From contig JAGHUH010000021.1 in assembly GCA_018064925.1 (NCBI GenBank), positions 1 to 64,000 on the forward strand: a stretch of DNA of 64,000 nt, read 5' to 3'. This document shows positions 1 through 9,564 of this stretch, piece after piece (the first letter of the stretch is position 1; the number at the start of each line of letters is the position of its first letter). Under the pieces are notes generated by a model. It worked only from the letters and a program-made list of their open reading frames with translations. It was not told the origin of the DNA and searched no databases. Position numbers and translations under genes: made by a program. The DNA comes from Candidatus Cacconaster stercorequi (GTDB taxonomy: Bacteria; Bacillota; Clostridia; Oscillospirales; Oscillospiraceae).

Positions 1-2178
1 CTTCAGGTATTGCACCAGCTGAGCCTCATTGGAGACGATCTGCATGGCTCTGCCGCCCAGAACGAAGCTGGGACGCACCAGCACGGGATAGCCGATCTTG
101 GCAGCGGCGGCGATGCCGTCCTCAATCTTGGTAACAGCCTTGCCCTCGGGCTGGGGAATGTCCAGCTCTTCCAGCAGCTTCTCGAACAGGTCACGGTTCT
201 CGGCCTTGTCGATGGCGGCGCAGTCGGTGCCGATGATCTTCACGCCGCGATCCATCAGGGGCTGAGCCAGATTGATGGCGGTCTGGCCGCCCAGGGAGGC
301 AATAACGCCCTCGGGCTTCTCACACTCAATGATGTTCATCACATCTTCGGGGGTCAGGGGCTCGAAATACAGCTTGTCAGCGGTGGTGTAGTCGGTGGAG
401 ACGGTCTCGGGGTTGTTATTGATGATGATGGCTTCATAGCCGGACTTGCGGATGGTATTGACGGCGTGAACGGTGGAGTAGTCGAATTCCACGCCCTGGC
501 CGATACGGATGGGGCCTGCACCCAGAACGACGATCTTCTTCTTGTTCGTCAGCTGGGACTGGTTGGTGCCAGTGTAGGAGGAGTACAGGTAGGCAATGTA
601 CTTGCCGGTGTGCAGGGTGTCCACCATACGGAAGATGGGGAAGATGTTCTCCTGCTTGCGCAGATTCCAGATGTCCATCTCCTTCATCTTCCACAGACGG
701 GCGATGTAGCGGTCGGAGAAGCCAATCAGCTTGGATTCTTTCAGGACATCCAGGCTGCCCACATTCTCGCCCAGCTTGCGCTCCATGGCGATGATGTGCT
801 CCACAGCCTCCAGGAAGTAGGGAGTGATCTGGGTGATTTCAGCAATCTTCTCGACAGTGATGCTGCGGTACAGCAGCTCTGCAATGGCGAAGAAATTGTC
901 ATCACGGAACTTGCTGATGTAGGTCAGCATCTCCTCAGTAGGCATGTTGTCGAACTTGGACAGGTAGAAATGGTAAGCGCCGTTCTCCAGAGACCGGACG
1001 GACTTCAGCAGGCACTCCTCCAGGTTGGCACCGATGCCCATGACCTCGCCGGTGGCTTTCATCTGGGTGCCCAAAGTGTTGGGGGCGGAGGTGAACTTAT
1101 CAAAGGGGAAGCGGGGGAACTTGGCCACGATGTAGTCCAGACGCGGCTCGATGGCGGCGGTGCCGCCGGCCACAGGAATTTCCTCCAGCGTCATGCCCAG
1201 CGCGATCTTGGCGGTAACGCGGGCGATGGGATAGCCGCTGGCCTTGGATGCCAGCGCCGAGGAACGGGATACGCGGGGGTTCACCTCGATGAGGAAATAT
1301 TCGCTGGATTCGGGGTTCAGGGCGAACTGGACATTGCACCCGCCCTCGATCTTCAATTCACGGATGATGCGGATGGCACTGTCGTTGAGCATTTTCAGAT
1401 CGTGGTCGTTCAGCGACAGGATGGGGGCCACCACGATGCTGTCGCCGGTGTGGACGCCCACAGGGTCCACATTCTCCATGCCGCAGATGGTGATGGCGTG
1501 GTCGGCGCTGTCCCGCATGACCTCGAACTCGATCTCCTTATAGCCCTTGACGCTCTTCTCGATAAGCACCTGATGGACGGGGGACAGACGGAAGGCATTG
1601 CGTCCGATCTCGATCAGCTCGTCCTCGTTATAGGCGAAGCCGCCGCCGCTGCCGCCCAGCGTAAAAGCGGGGCGCAGCACCACGGGGTAGCCGATCTCCC
1701 GGGCGGCCTTTTTCGCCTCGTCCAGATCATAGGTGATCTGAGAGGGGATCACCGGCTCGCCCATGGCCTGACACATCTCCTTGAACAGCTCACGATCTTC
1801 GGCACGGCGGATGCTGTCGCCGGAGGTACCCAGCAGCTCCACGCCGCACTGACGCAGGATGCCCTCACGCTCCAGCTCCATGGCCAGATTCAGTCCCGTC
1901 TGTCCGCCAATGCCCGGCACGATGGCATCGGGGCGCTCGCAGCGCAGGATCTTTGCCACATATTCCTTGGTCAGCGGCTCCATATACACCTTGTCGGCGA
2001 TGGCCGTATCGGTCATGATGGTGGCGGGGTTGGAGTTGCAGAGGATGACCTCATACCCTTCCTCCTTCAGCGCCAGACAGGCCTGCGTACCGGCGTAGTC
2101 AAACTCGGCAGCCTGCCCGATGACGATGGGGCCGGAGCCGATGATCAGTACCTTTTTGATGTCAGTTCTCTTTGCCAT
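1..2178 (-). CDS. carB: Carbamoyl-phosphate synthase large subunit (3' part missing)
   Basis: This is the N-terminal 726 codons of the large, synthetase subunit of carbamoyl-phosphate synthase, which uses two ATP to make carbamoyl phosphate from ammonia and bicarbonate for pyrimidines and arginine. The start reads [20 protein letters not shown], the family signature, with AAAGGAGAC upstream. The first ATP-grasp half (about 1-400), the oligomerisation region and the beginning of the second ATP-grasp half are present. The visible part ends at [15 protein letters not shown], a typical second-half motif, and the remaining ~340 residues lie beyond the left edge. It follows pyrC by 13 bp, so it belongs to the PyrR-controlled operon. 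The small subunit gene carA is not between pyrC and carB, so it must lie downstream or elsewhere. Confidence 0.97.
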   Translation of the reverse strand, partial: MAKRTDIKKVLIIGSGPIVIGQAAEFDYAGTQACLALKEEGYEVILCNSNPATIMTDTAIADKVYMEPLTKEYVAKILRCERPDAIVPGIGGQTGLNLAMELEREGILRQCGVELLGTSGDSIRRAEDRELFKEMCQAMGEPVIPSQITYDLDEAKKAAREIGYPVVLRPAFTLGGSGGGFAYNEDELIEIGRNAFRLSPVHQVLIEKSVKGYKEIEFEVMRDSADHAITICGMENVDPVGVHTGDSIVVAPILSLNDHDLKMLNDSAIRIIRELKIEGGCNVQFALNPESSEYFLIEVNPRVSRSSALASKASGYPIARVTAKIALGMTLEEIPVAGGTAAIEPRLDYIVAKFPRFPFDKFTSAPNTLGTQMKATGEVMGIGANLEECLLKSVRSLENGAYHFYLSKFDNMPTEEMLTYISKFRDDNFFAIAELLYRSITVEKIAEITQITPYFLEAVEHIIAMERKLGENVGSLDVLKESKLIGFSDRYIARLWKMKEMDIWNLRKQENIFPIFRMVDTLHTGKYIAYLYSSYTGTNQSQLTNKKKIVVLGAGPIRIGQGVEFDYSTVHAVNTIRKSGYEAIIINNNPETVSTDYTTADKLYFEPLTPEDVMNIIECEKPEGVIASLGGQTAINLAQPLMDRGVKIIGTDCAAIDKAENRDLFEKLLEELDIPQPEGKAVTKIEDGIAAAAKIGYPVLVRPSFVLGGRAMQIVSNEAQLVQYLK

Positions 2179-2191
2179 GGTGTCTCCTTTT

Positions 2192-3400
2192 TTATGCGTG
2201 GTTCTGATATACGATCCTGCCATCGCAGACGGTGGCCATACAGCGGCCGTGGACGGTCATGCCGGTAAACGGTGTGGCGCGGCCCATGGTCAGAAATTTT
2301 TCGGGTTCAATGGCATATTCCGCGCTGAAATCCCACACGGAAAAATCACCGCCCAGCGGCAGATTAAAACGCCTGCGGGGATTGGTGACCAGCAGCTCCA
2401 TCAGCTTCTCCAGCGTGATGATACCCGTTTCCACCAGCTCGGTATACAGCACCGGAAACGCCGTTTCCAGTCCCACGATGCCAAAGGCGCTCTTTTCAAG
2501 ACCCCGGCTCTTTTCCTCCGCGCTATGAGGGGCGTGGTCGGTGGCGATCATGTCGACGGTGCCGTCCTGAATGCCCTCGATGAGTGCCTGACGATCCTCA
2601 CGACTCCGCAGGGGCGGGTTCATCTTAAACCGACCATCCTCCTGCAGATCCTCGTCGCACAGCACCAGATAGTGCGGGCCGGTCTCGCAGGTGACATCCA
2701 CGCCCCGTGCCTTGGCCTGACGGATCACCTCCACGCTCTCCTTGGTGGAAATGTGGCACACATGGTAGGCGCAGCCCGTCTCCTCCGCCAGCTTCAGGTC
2801 TCTGGCGATGGGGCCCCACTCGCTTTCCGAGCAGATGCCCCGGTGACCGTGGGCGGCGGCATAGGCACCGTCATGGATATAGCCGCCGTGGAGCAGCGAA
2901 TTGTCCTCGCAGTGGGCCACGATCATCTTGCCCTGCTTCTTCGCCTCCAGCATGGCGCGGCGCATCATCTCCTCCGACTGCACACCGTGGCCGTCATCGG
3001 AAAAGGCCACCGCATCGGTGAGCTCGGCCAGCTCCGCCAGTTCCTGTCCCTTCTGCCCTTTTGTGATGGCGGCATAGGGGTACACATGGATGCAGGCGTC
3101 GCGGCGGATGATCTCCTGCTGGATGCGCAGCGTTTCGGCGTTGTCCGGCACCGGATTCAGGTTGGGCATGGTGCACACCGCGGTATAACCGCCGGCCGCC
3201 GCCGCCTGTGCGCCGGTTTTTATGGTCTCTTTATAAGAAAAACCCGGCTCACGAAAATGCACATGCACATCGCAAAAACCGGGCAACACCACATATTGAG
3301 AACGGAGGAACGGACGGAGCGCCTCGTGGGACTCCATCACGGAAAACACTTCGCCGCAGCCATCGAATGGCACGGGGATCTGAAGCGTATGGTTCTGCAT
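2192..3400 (-). CDS. pyrC: Dihydroorotase
   Basis: Dihydroorotase closes carbamoyl-aspartate to dihydroorotate, the third step of pyrimidine synthesis. The 402-residue protein has the amidohydrolase metal motif [10 protein letters not shown] (His46, His48), then [18 protein letters not shown] and TDHAPH in family order. The SDDG segment is typical of class I dihydroorotases, in which the carbamylated lysine of the class II enzymes is replaced by Asp. The ATG at 3400 follows GGAAAGGAGAAAATC. The gene is preceded by a PyrR-type attenuator and followed after 13 bp by carB. Confidence 0.95.
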   Translation of the reverse strand: MQNHTLQIPVPFDGCGEVFSVMESHEALRPFLRSQYVVLPGFCDVHVHFREPGFSYKETIKTGAQAAAAGGYTAVCTMPNLNPVPDNAETLRIQQEIIRRDACIHVYPYAAITKGQKGQELAELAELTDAVAFSDDGHGVQSEEMMRRAMLEAKKQGKMIVAHCEDNSLLHGGYIHDGAYAAAHGHRGICSESEWGPIARDLKLAEETGCAYHVCHISTKESVEVIRQAKARGVDVTCETGPHYLVLCDEDLQEDGRFKMNPPLRSREDRQALIEGIQDGTVDMIATDHAPHSAEEKSRGLEKSAFGIVGLETAFPVLYTELVETGIITLEKLMELLVTNPRRRFNLPLGGDFSVWDFSAEYAIEPEKFLTMGRATPFTGMTVHGRCMATVCDGRIVYQNHA

Positions 3401-3440
3401 GATTTTCTCCTTTCCGACAGATCATACGGAGACAAGCTAT

Positions 3441-3575
3441 GAAAAAAACAGCCCTGTCGGCACCGACAAGACTGCACACAAAAGCCACCGGCACAGTGGA
3501 TATACTGCGCCCGCGGAATGCGGCTATGTCCATCTTGCCGACCTCTCCGGATCGAATTAAAGATTTCTTTTATCC
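3441..3575 (-). promoter_or_regulatory. PyrR-dependent attenuator in the pyrC-carB leader
   Basis: Read on the minus strand, the leader carries GATCCGGAGAGGTC at 3553-3540, matching the PyrR binding-loop consensus ARUCCNGNGAGGYU at all core positions. About 70 nt further on is a terminator hairpin, CTTGTCG-GTGC-CGACAGG (3470-3454), followed by GCTG and seven T (to 3442). By analogy with Bacillus pyr leaders, PyrR bound to UMP would stabilise the anti-antiterminator and cause termination before pyrC. The gene for the regulator lies directly upstream. The binding box and terminator are seen; the switching is inferred. Confidence 0.85.
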
Positions 3576-3580
3576 TAGCT

Positions 3581-3609
3581 ATTAAACCACACAATACGGT
3601 GCTTGTCAA
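3581..3609 (-). promoter_or_regulatory. Sigma-A promoter of pyrC-carB leader
   Basis: On the minus strand TTGACA (3609-3604) and TTTAAT (3586-3581) are separated by 17 bp, a near-consensus sigma-A promoter. It lies just after the pyrR stop, so pyrC-carB has its own attenuated transcript as well as possible readthrough from pyrR. Confidence 0.75.
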
Positions 3610-3640
3610 CCGCGCCAAGGCGGAAAACGAGGAAACATTT

Positions 3641-4186
3641 TCAGCGGCGCTGGATATACACCGCCGTCTCCCCGTCGATCTCCGCAATGCATACGCCGAT
3701 GCGCTCATCAGACGCAGTGGGAACATTCTTGCCCACATAGTCCGGGCGGATGGGCAGCTCGCGGTGGCCGCGATCCACCAGCACCGCCAATTGCAGCGTT
3801 CTGGGGCGGCCATAGGCAAACACCGCTTCGATGGCGGCACGGGCGGTACGCCCGGTATAGAGCACATCGTCTACAATGATTACATTTTTATCCGTGATAT
3901 CGCAGGGGATGTGGCACTCACCCGCCAAGGCGGATTTGTCATCCTCGCTGAGGTCATCCCGGTGGCGGACGATATCCAGCGACCCAGTGGGCACCTCCGC
4001 CCCCTCAAAGCGGCGGATATTCTCCGCCAACAGCTTCGACAGCGGGATGCCGCGGCGCTTCACACCCAGCAGGCACACATCCGCCACGCCCTGATTGCGC
4101 TCGATGATCTCGTGGGTGATGCGGGCCAGCGCACGCCTGATGGCGCTCTCGTCCATGATTTTGTTGCCGTTGACCATGTCGCTCAT
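3641..4186 (-). CDS. pyrR: Bifunctional pyr operon regulator / uracil phosphoribosyltransferase
   Basis: PyrR is an RNA-binding attenuation protein with the fold and some activity of a uracil phosphoribosyltransferase. The 181-residue product begins MSDMVNGNKIMDESAIRRAL, close to the family N terminus, and has the PRPP-binding loop VIIVDDVLYTGRTARAA near residues 102-118. The ATG at 4186 has GGAGGGAGG eight bases upstream and is preferred over an in-frame ATG 51 bases earlier, which lacks a ribosome site and adds a non-conserved tail. It sits one promoter and one attenuator upstream of pyrC, which fits its role. Confidence 0.95.
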   Translation of the reverse strand: MSDMVNGNKIMDESAIRRALARITHEIIERNQGVADVCLLGVKRRGIPLSKLLAENIRRFEGAEVPTGSLDIVRHRDDLSEDDKSALAGECHIPCDITDKNVIIVDDVLYTGRTARAAIEAVFAYGRPRTLQLAVLVDRGHRELPIRPDYVGKNVPTASDERIGVCIAEIDGETAVYIQRR

Positions 4187-4220
4187 GCGGTGTGCCTCCC
4201 TCCGGCTGATTGCTTTTTTT

Positions 4221-4250
4221 ATTTTATCATGCCCCAACCATCCTTGTCAA
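4221..4250 (-). promoter_or_regulatory. Promoter of pyrR
   Basis: On the minus strand TTGACA (4250-4245) and TAAAAT (4226-4221) are 18 bp apart. No PyrR box is visible between this promoter and the pyrR start. Confidence 0.6.
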
Positions 4251-4391
4251 TCAAGTGAAAAAACTGACAAAGAACGCGCAAAAATTACCAAATGAAAAAA
4301 TCGCATATTCATTCTCCGCCGGGAAAAGATATGCTTGCGATACCCAAGCGGCGCTTTTCGCGCCAAAAAACGATGAAAGGAGAAACAAATC

Positions 4392-4586
4392 ATGTCTAAC
4401 AGCAGCAACAAGCTGAACATCCCTCAGGCCCGCGAGGCCATGGACAAGTTCAAGATGGAGGCCGCTTCCGAGGTTGGCGTCAACCTGAAGGAAGGCTACA
4501 ACGGCGATCTGACCTCCCGCGAGGCCGGCTCCATCGGCGGCCAGATGGTCAAGAAAATGATCGAGTCTTACGAGAAGAATATGTAA
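4392..4586 (+). CDS. Alpha/beta-type small acid-soluble spore protein
   Basis: This 64-residue protein belongs to the alpha/beta SASP family, which coats DNA in the forespore and gives UV and heat resistance. It has the N-terminal NxLNIPQAREAMDKFK pattern and the GPR-protease cleavage region MEAASEVGV, comparable with IASEFGV in Bacillus, and the second block NLKEGYNGDLTSREAGSIGGQMVKKMI. AAAGGAG lies nine bases before the ATG. A small GGCGC/GCGCC hairpin precedes the ribosome site. It shows that the host forms spores. No convincing sigma-G promoter was found: GCATA at 4301 lacks a good -10 partner. Confidence 0.95.
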   Translation: MSNSSNKLNIPQAREAMDKFKMEAASEVGVNLKEGYNGDLTSREAGSIGGQMVKKMIESYEKNM

Positions 4587-4603
4587 CCTCGTTCCCCTGC
4601 GAA

Positions 4604-4634
4604 AACAGCACCCCGACCATGTCGAGGTGCTGTT
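4604..4634. terminator. Bidirectional terminator between spore protein and aldolase genes
   Basis: AACAGCACC and GGTGCTGTT form a 9-bp stem. T-rich runs flank it in both orientations, so it can serve the convergent genes on each side. Confidence 0.75.
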
Positions 4635-4640
4635 GTTTAT

Positions 4641-5420
4641 TCACGAGCGGTTGGATTTGATGTAATGCACTTTTTCCCGGAAGCAGGCAATCAGCAGTCC
4701 GGCGTCGATCTGATAGGCCACGGAGTCGTAGCCCTCACCATAGTTTTCGATGGCCTTGTCCGGCGTACCGGCGAAGATCACGCAGAATTTGCCGGCATCC
4801 CGGGCTGCCTTCCGCACCCGCGCCAGCGCCGAAGTGAACACAGGATTGTCAAACTCGCCGGGGATCCCCATGGAGATGGACAGGTCAAAGGGGCCAATGA
4901 AGATGCCGTCCACCCCCTCCACGGCGGCGATCTCCTCGATGGACGAGAGCGCCTCCGCCGTTTCGCACTGCAAAAACAGCAGTACATTGTCATTGAAGAA
5001 ATCCATGGTCTCCCGGACGCTCATTTCGCCGTCAAAGCCCCAGCCGTCCTTCCTGCTGGGGCAGAAGCCGCGGTTGCCGATGGGACTGTATTTGCAGTAG
5101 GACACGATCTCCCGTGCCTCCGCTGCCGTGCGGATATCCGGCACCACCAGACCCTGTGCGCCCACATCCAACAGCTTCAAAACGGCGGGGCGGGAGAGAT
5201 CCCGCACTCTTGCCAGCGGCGTCAGGCCTGAAAGCTCGGCGGCGCGGATCAGCGCGGCGCTGGTCTCCGCCTCCACGGGAGAATGCTCGTTGTCGATCAC
5301 CACATAGTCAAAGCCTGTGCGGCCGATGCACTCCACCACGGTACTGCTGCCGGTCCCCACAAAGATGCCCAGCGGCTTTTGCTGCGCCCGGAGCTGCTCT
5401 TTCATCGTATTGCGTTTCAT
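4641..5420 (-). CDS. HpcH/HpaI-family class II aldolase
   Basis: The 259-residue product matches the HpcH/HpaI aldolase/citrate lyase family, metal-dependent pyruvate aldolases such as 2-keto-3-deoxy-L-rhamnonate aldolase. Visible family motifs are DYVVIDNEHSP (catalytic His region), FLQCETAEAL (metal Glu) and DGIFIGPFDLSISMG (metal Asp). The ATG at 5420 follows AGGAGGAAAAC; an upstream in-frame ATG would add 20 non-conserved residues and run through a hairpin. No sugar-acid dehydratase or kinase sits nearby, so the natural substrate cannot be inferred. It lies directly downstream of pheT in the same direction, probably by chance rather than function. Confidence 0.85.
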   Translation of the reverse strand: MKRNTMKEQLRAQQKPLGIFVGTGSSTVVECIGRTGFDYVVIDNEHSPVEAETSAALIRAAELSGLTPLARVRDLSRPAVLKLLDVGAQGLVVPDIRTAAEAREIVSYCKYSPIGNRGFCPSRKDGWGFDGEMSVRETMDFFNDNVLLFLQCETAEALSSIEEIAAVEGVDGIFIGPFDLSISMGIPGEFDNPVFTSALARVRKAARDAGKFCVIFAGTPDKAIENYGEGYDSVAYQIDAGLLIACFREKVHYIKSNRS

Positions 5421-5435
5421 GTTTTCCTCCTGCGC

Positions 5436-5465
5436 GGAGGGGCACGGCATCCGCCGCGCCCCTCC
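5436..5465. repeat. Intercistronic hairpin between pheT and aldolase gene
   Basis: GGAGGGGC and GCCCCTCC form an 8-bp perfect stem with a 14-base loop between the pheT stop and the aldolase ribosome site. There is no T-tract on the minus strand, so it is more likely an mRNA-processing or partial termination structure than an intrinsic terminator. Confidence 0.5.
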
Positions 5466-5486
5466 GGTAGCCTTTTTCACATTTTC

Positions 5487-7850
5487 TTACTTCATCTTCA
5501 GGAACACGCCCTGCTTGCCGGCGGCGGCGCAGACGGCATCCACCACTTCCTGCGCCTCCTCACGCTTCAGGGTGCGCTCCGGATGGCTCAGGGACAAGCG
5601 GACGGTGATGGACTTGCCCTCGGCATCGGCATAGGTACCCGCCACGGATACCTTCTTCACCAGCGGGGAGGAAACCTCCGCGATGGCCTCGCCGATGGGG
5701 GCAAAGCGGTCAGCCATAAAGGTCAGGTCGATCTCCATGCCGGGATACTTGGACGGCTCCACATATTCGATGCTGTCGGCGGCAACGGCGGAGAGCTTCT
5801 CCACATCCAGCTCCAGATACACCACAGCGGCCTTCTTGTCGATCTTCTTCCCCACGGTGGGATGCACCACGCCCATCTCGCCCAGCACGGTATCGCCGCA
5901 GACGATGGCATTGAGATTCTTGGGATGCTGATAGGAATGCGTGGCCTCAATAGCCTTGAAATGCACATCCTTATGGCGGATATCGCCCAGCATCACGCAC
6001 AGCATATCCCGCAGGTCAAAGTACAGCGTCTGGGCATCCTTCTCCTTGCTGAACAGGGTGACGGCCAGCAGCTTGTTCTCGCGGCACAGGCCCTCGTTAT
6101 CGGTGCCATCCACGGTGCGGCCGATCTCGAAGATGCCGAAGGTGGGGGCATAGGCGGTATTGACCTTGATCTGGCACAGCTGGGTGGGGATCATGGAGCG
6201 GCGCAGCGTCTCAATATTGGGGTTGGTGGCGCCGGAGAGCTTCACATTGTCCTCCACCTCGATGCCCAGCTTCTTATATTCATCGTAATACTGCCAGATA
6301 TAGGAGTGCACCTCATGCAGGGAGTAGCGCTTCACCAGCAGATCCTTGATCTTGTCCTCCACGGTCTTTTCCTCGGCGGCGCGGACGGGATAGAGGGGCG
6401 CTTTGGCGGTGTGGACATCGAAGTTATCGTAGCCGTAGATACGGGTGATCTCCTCGATGATGTCAGCCTTCATGGTGACATCCTTGGTGGCGCGCCAGGA
6501 GGGAACATCCACATCAAAGGTCTCGCCGTTCAGTTCGGCGGTAAAGCCCAGAGAATTCAGCGTATTGAGAATGGTATCGTTGCCAATCTCGATGCCGGTA
6601 TAGCGATCCACAAAGTTCTTGTCGAAGGTCAGATGCACCTTGTCATAGTGGTAGGCGTACTCGTCGGTCAAGCGGGAGACGATCTTGGCACCGGGGTCGA
6701 TTTGCGTCAGCAGATAGGTGAAGCGGGCGATGGCGGGCACGGTCATCTCCGGGTCCAGACACTTTTCATAGCGCATGGAGGCGTCGGTGCGGTGGGAAAG
6801 ACGCACGGTGGACTTGCGGATGGACACGGCATCGAAGGTGGCGGACTCCAGCGTCAGGGCGGTGGTGTCGTCCACAATCTCACTGTCCAGACCGCCCATG
6901 ATGCCGGCAATGGCCACGGGCTTGTCATCGTTGCAGATCATCAGGGTATTCTCGTCAATATTGCGCTCCACGCCGTCCAGCGTTTGGAATACGAAGGGCG
7001 TATTGAAGCGGCGGATGCGGATCTTCTCCACCTTGCGGGAGTCGAAGGCGTGCATGGGCTGACCCATCTCCAGCATCAGATAGTTGGTCAGGTCTGCCAG
7101 GAAGTTGATGGCCCGCATCCCGCAGTAATGCAGGCGGATGCGCATATTCACGGGGCTGACATTCTCCTTGACATTGTCCACCTGCAGGCAGGAATAGCGC
7201 TGGCACAGGGGATCTTCAATCTTCAGGTCGATGGCAGGCAGGTCATTATAGGCGTTCAGATCCAGCGTGTCCAGCGGCTTCAAAGGACGGCCGCTGAGGG
7301 CGGCAAACTCACGGGCAATGCCGTAGTGACCCCACAGGTCGGGGCGGTTGGTCAGGGACTTGTTGTCCACCTCGAACACGATGTCCTCGATCTCATAGAT
7401 ATCCTTCAGATCGGTGCCGTTGGGGGCGTCGCAGACGATGTCCATAATGCCGGAATTATCGTCGCTGATGCCAATCTCCTTTTCCGAGCAGCACATACCG
7501 TTGGAGGGATAGCCTGCCAGCGTGCGGGGGGCAATGGTGATCTCACCGATCTGCGCGCCCAGCTTGGCGAAGGCGGTGCGCATCCCCACGCGCACATTGG
7601 GGGCGCCGCAGACTACATCGCACAGCTCACTCTCGCCGATGTCCACCTTCAAAAGGTGCAGCTTCTGGGATTCGGGATGGGGCTCCACGGACTTGATCTC
7701 CGCCACCACAACGCCCTTGAGGTCGCTGCCCTTCATGAAAATATCATTCTCCACCTCGGCGGTGGACAGGGAGAACTGATGAATGAGCTTCAATAAATCC
7801 AGACCGTCCAGATCGACGAAATCCCGGATCCAATTCATGGAAATAAACAT
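5487..7850 (-). CDS. pheT: Phenylalanine-tRNA ligase beta subunit
   Basis: PheT is the large subunit of the (alpha-beta)2 phenylalanyl-tRNA synthetase. At 787 residues it has the usual length: N-terminal MFISMNWIRDFVDLDGLDL, the EMAP/OB tRNA-binding domain (about 40-150, KSVEPHPESQKLHLLKVDIG), the B3/B4 editing region, B5 and a C-terminal FDX-ACB anticodon-binding domain ending HPERTLKREEAQEVVDAV. The start at 7850 has GAAAGGAA upstream at slightly long spacing; an internal ATG four codons later is an alternative. It follows pheS by about 100 bp and shares its T-box control. Confidence 0.96.
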   Translation of the reverse strand: MFISMNWIRDFVDLDGLDLLKLIHQFSLSTAEVENDIFMKGSDLKGVVVAEIKSVEPHPESQKLHLLKVDIGESELCDVVCGAPNVRVGMRTAFAKLGAQIGEITIAPRTLAGYPSNGMCCSEKEIGISDDNSGIMDIVCDAPNGTDLKDIYEIEDIVFEVDNKSLTNRPDLWGHYGIAREFAALSGRPLKPLDTLDLNAYNDLPAIDLKIEDPLCQRYSCLQVDNVKENVSPVNMRIRLHYCGMRAINFLADLTNYLMLEMGQPMHAFDSRKVEKIRIRRFNTPFVFQTLDGVERNIDENTLMICNDDKPVAIAGIMGGLDSEIVDDTTALTLESATFDAVSIRKSTVRLSHRTDASMRYEKCLDPEMTVPAIARFTYLLTQIDPGAKIVSRLTDEYAYHYDKVHLTFDKNFVDRYTGIEIGNDTILNTLNSLGFTAELNGETFDVDVPSWRATKDVTMKADIIEEITRIYGYDNFDVHTAKAPLYPVRAAEEKTVEDKIKDLLVKRYSLHEVHSYIWQYYDEYKKLGIEVEDNVKLSGATNPNIETLRRSMIPTQLCQIKVNTAYAPTFGIFEIGRTVDGTDNEGLCRENKLLAVTLFSKEKDAQTLYFDLRDMLCVMLGDIRHKDVHFKAIEATHSYQHPKNLNAIVCGDTVLGEMGVVHPTVGKKIDKKAAVVYLELDVEKLSAVAADSIEYVEPSKYPGMEIDLTFMADRFAPIGEAIAEVSSPLVKKVSVAGTYADAEGKSITVRLSLSHPERTLKREEAQEVVDAVCAAAGKQGVFLKMK

Positions 7851-7947
7851 ATCGAAAAACCGTTCCTTTCGTAGTACAGTTTAAGAGTCTCACAGAGTTT
7901 TGCCGCCGGAGCGGCAAAAGAAAATCAGATCATGCCTGACGGGTATG

Positions 7948-9000
7948 TTACTCGTCGTCCGTAAACTGATCCAGCGCCGTCAGGTCGCCGCTGTTCAGAT
8001 CGCGGATATCCTTGATGCCGTACTTCATCATGGCAAGGCGCGTCAGACCCAGGCCGAAGGCGAAGCCGGTATACTCGTCGGGGTCAATGCCGCCGTCACG
8101 CAGCACGGCAGGGTGGATCATGCCGCAGGGGCACAGCTCCAGCCAACCGCTGTGCTTGCAGGAGGGACAGCCCTCGCCGCCGCAGATCAGACAGTTGATG
8201 TCCAGCTCGAAGCCGGGCTCCACGAAGGGGAAGAAGCCGGGACGCAGGCGCACCTTGATATCCCGCTGGAACACCTCGGACAGCATAGTCTTCATAAAGA
8301 AGATCAGGTTGGAGATGGAGATGTCCTTATCCACCATCACGCCCTCCATCTGGAAGAAGGTGTTTTCATGGCAGGCGTCGGTGGCCTCGTTGCGGAAGCA
8401 GCGGCCGGGGAAGATGGCGCGGATAGGCTTGCCCTCGTTGACCATGGCGTCCTTATACTTGCGGTAAATAGCATTCTGCGCCGCAGAGGTCTGGGTCTTT
8501 AAAAGCTGGCCGTTTTCCAGATAATAGGTGTCCTGCATATCACGGGCGGGATGGAACTTGGGGATATTCAGCGACTCGAAGCACTCATAATCGGTGACGA
8601 TCTCACTGTAATCCTCCACGGTAAAGCCCATGGACTTGAACACCCGCTCGCACTGGCGCTGCACCAGCGTGATGGGGTGATAGGAACCCCGGGCAAGCTG
8701 GGGCGGCATGGAGATATCAAACTCCGGCATGGCGTCGATCTCCTGCTGCAAGGCCTTCTGCTGCAGCTCCTCCACCTTTTCGGCGATCTTGTCGGCGGCG
8801 TAGGCCTTCAGGTCGTTGACCTCCTTGCCGAAGGACTTCTTCTCCTCCACGCTCAGCTTGGCCATGCCCTTCAAAAGGCCGGTGATGGTGCCCTTCTTGC
8901 CCAGATAGGACACCTTCAGCGCATCCAGATCCACAGTCTGCTCAATGACCGAAAGATCCTGCTCAAATTTGTTTTTCAACTCTTCGATCAGATGATTCAT
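7948..9000 (-). CDS. pheS: Phenylalanine-tRNA ligase alpha subunit
   Basis: PheS is the catalytic class II subunit that adenylates phenylalanine. The 350-residue product has an N-terminal helical arm (LIEELKNKFEQDLS), then class II motifs including HPITLVQRQCERVFKSMGF, the FRNEATDACHENTFFQMEG motif 2 region and the C-terminal GFAFGLGLTRLAMMKYGI motif 3. The ATG at 9000 has GGAGGG six bases upstream; an earlier in-frame ATG lies inside the T-box terminator and is not plausible. It is the first gene of the pheST operon. Confidence 0.97.
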   Translation of the reverse strand: MNHLIEELKNKFEQDLSVIEQTVDLDALKVSYLGKKGTITGLLKGMAKLSVEEKKSFGKEVNDLKAYAADKIAEKVEELQQKALQQEIDAMPEFDISMPPQLARGSYHPITLVQRQCERVFKSMGFTVEDYSEIVTDYECFESLNIPKFHPARDMQDTYYLENGQLLKTQTSAAQNAIYRKYKDAMVNEGKPIRAIFPGRCFRNEATDACHENTFFQMEGVMVDKDISISNLIFFMKTMLSEVFQRDIKVRLRPGFFPFVEPGFELDINCLICGGEGCPSCKHSGWLELCPCGMIHPAVLRDGGIDPDEYTGFAFGLGLTRLAMMKYGIKDIRDLNSGDLTALDQFTDDE

Positions 9001-9286
9001 AAGCTCCCTCCATAGCATAAAAAAATCCCGTCCCATGACAACATGAGACGGAAAAAAATCCGCGGTACCACTCAAATTGCAGACGGACGCGCCGTCTGCC
9101 CCTCGTTTGTGCGCCGTAATGCTGCGCCTGCATCCCGCGTTTCCGCGGGCAGCTCATGGGTCGAACTTCGGCAAACAGATCTCCTGCAGCTTTTCACCTG
9201 CCGCTGCTCTCTTGTAAGGAGGTGGCCTGTTCCCTACTGTGCCGCCGTGGGGCGGCTCCCGGTCATCGCCGTTTTGCCTTATATAA
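9001..9286 (-). promoter_or_regulatory. T-box leader controlling pheST (Phe, UUC specifier)
   Basis: The minus-strand leader has the T-box core GAGTGGTACCGCGG (9073-9060), an upstream AGAGAGC...AGGTGAAAAGC apical stem I pattern, and a terminator CCGTCTCATG-TTGT-CATGGGACGG followed by GA and seven T (9051-9019). Before the conserved GACCCATGAGC, the usual specifier position, stands UUC (9165-9163), the Phe codon. Uncharged tRNA-Phe should therefore prevent termination and switch on pheST. All elements are seen in the sequence; the mechanism is that of the family. Confidence 0.93.
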
Positions 9287-9291
9287 ATGAC

Positions 9292-9320
9292 ATCATAGCA
9301 CAATGCTCGCCGCTTTTCAA
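9292..9320 (-). promoter_or_regulatory. Promoter of the pheST T-box transcript
   Basis: TTGAAA (9320-9315), a 17-bp spacer and TATGAT (9297-9292) lie on the minus strand about 10 bases before the predicted leader start. The -35 box overlaps the stop codon of the Xre gene upstream. Confidence 0.75.
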
Positions 9321-9523
9321 GGGGTATATTCAGGATTATCCGTGCGGCCGATGAGATAGTCCACCGACACATGAAAATAGTCCGCGAGCTTCACCAGCTC
9401 CGCGATCCCCGGCTCATGCTCGCCGGTTTCGTAGCGGCTGATGGTATTCTGACTCATGTGCAAATCCAATGCCAGCTTCAATTGTGTGATATGCCGCGCT
9501 TTGCGCAATTCCTTCAGCCGCAT
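9317..9523 (-). CDS. Xre-family transcriptional regulator
   Basis: This 68-residue protein is a single Cro/C1-type helix-turn-helix domain: MRLKELRKARHITQLKLALD, then MSQNTISRYETGEHEPGIAELVKLADYF and a short tail DYLIGRTDNP. The ATG at 9523 has GAGG eight bases upstream; a GTG three codons earlier is less likely. It is transcribed away from a small gene, and two matching palindromes lie in the shared spacer, so it probably represses itself and that gene. There is no ligand-binding domain. Confidence 0.88.
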   Translation of the reverse strand: MRLKELRKARHITQLKLALDLHMSQNTISRYETGEHEPGIAELVKLADYFHVSVDYLIGRTDNPEYTP

Positions 9524-9535
9524 CTTCCTCACCTC

Positions 9536-9564
9536 TTGACAATATTATCCCGCATCGGTATAAT
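9536..9564 (+). promoter_or_regulatory. Consensus promoter of the small gene at 9604
   Basis: TTGACA (9536-9541), 17 bp and TATAAT (9559-9564) form a perfect consensus sigma-A promoter pointing right. Operator 1 overlaps its spacer and -10 box. Confidence 0.85.

Noticed and set aside
10..2268. A 752-codon open frame on the plus strand, antisense to carB
   Set aside because: It is a shadow of the high-GC codon use of carB, with no ribosome site or family similarity. Similar long antisense frames over pheT, glgB, pyruvate carboxylase and the ABC exporter were rejected for the same reason.
4301..4340. Sigma-G promoter of the spore-protein gene
   Set aside because: GCATA is present, but no CATNNTA-like -10 lies at the right distance.
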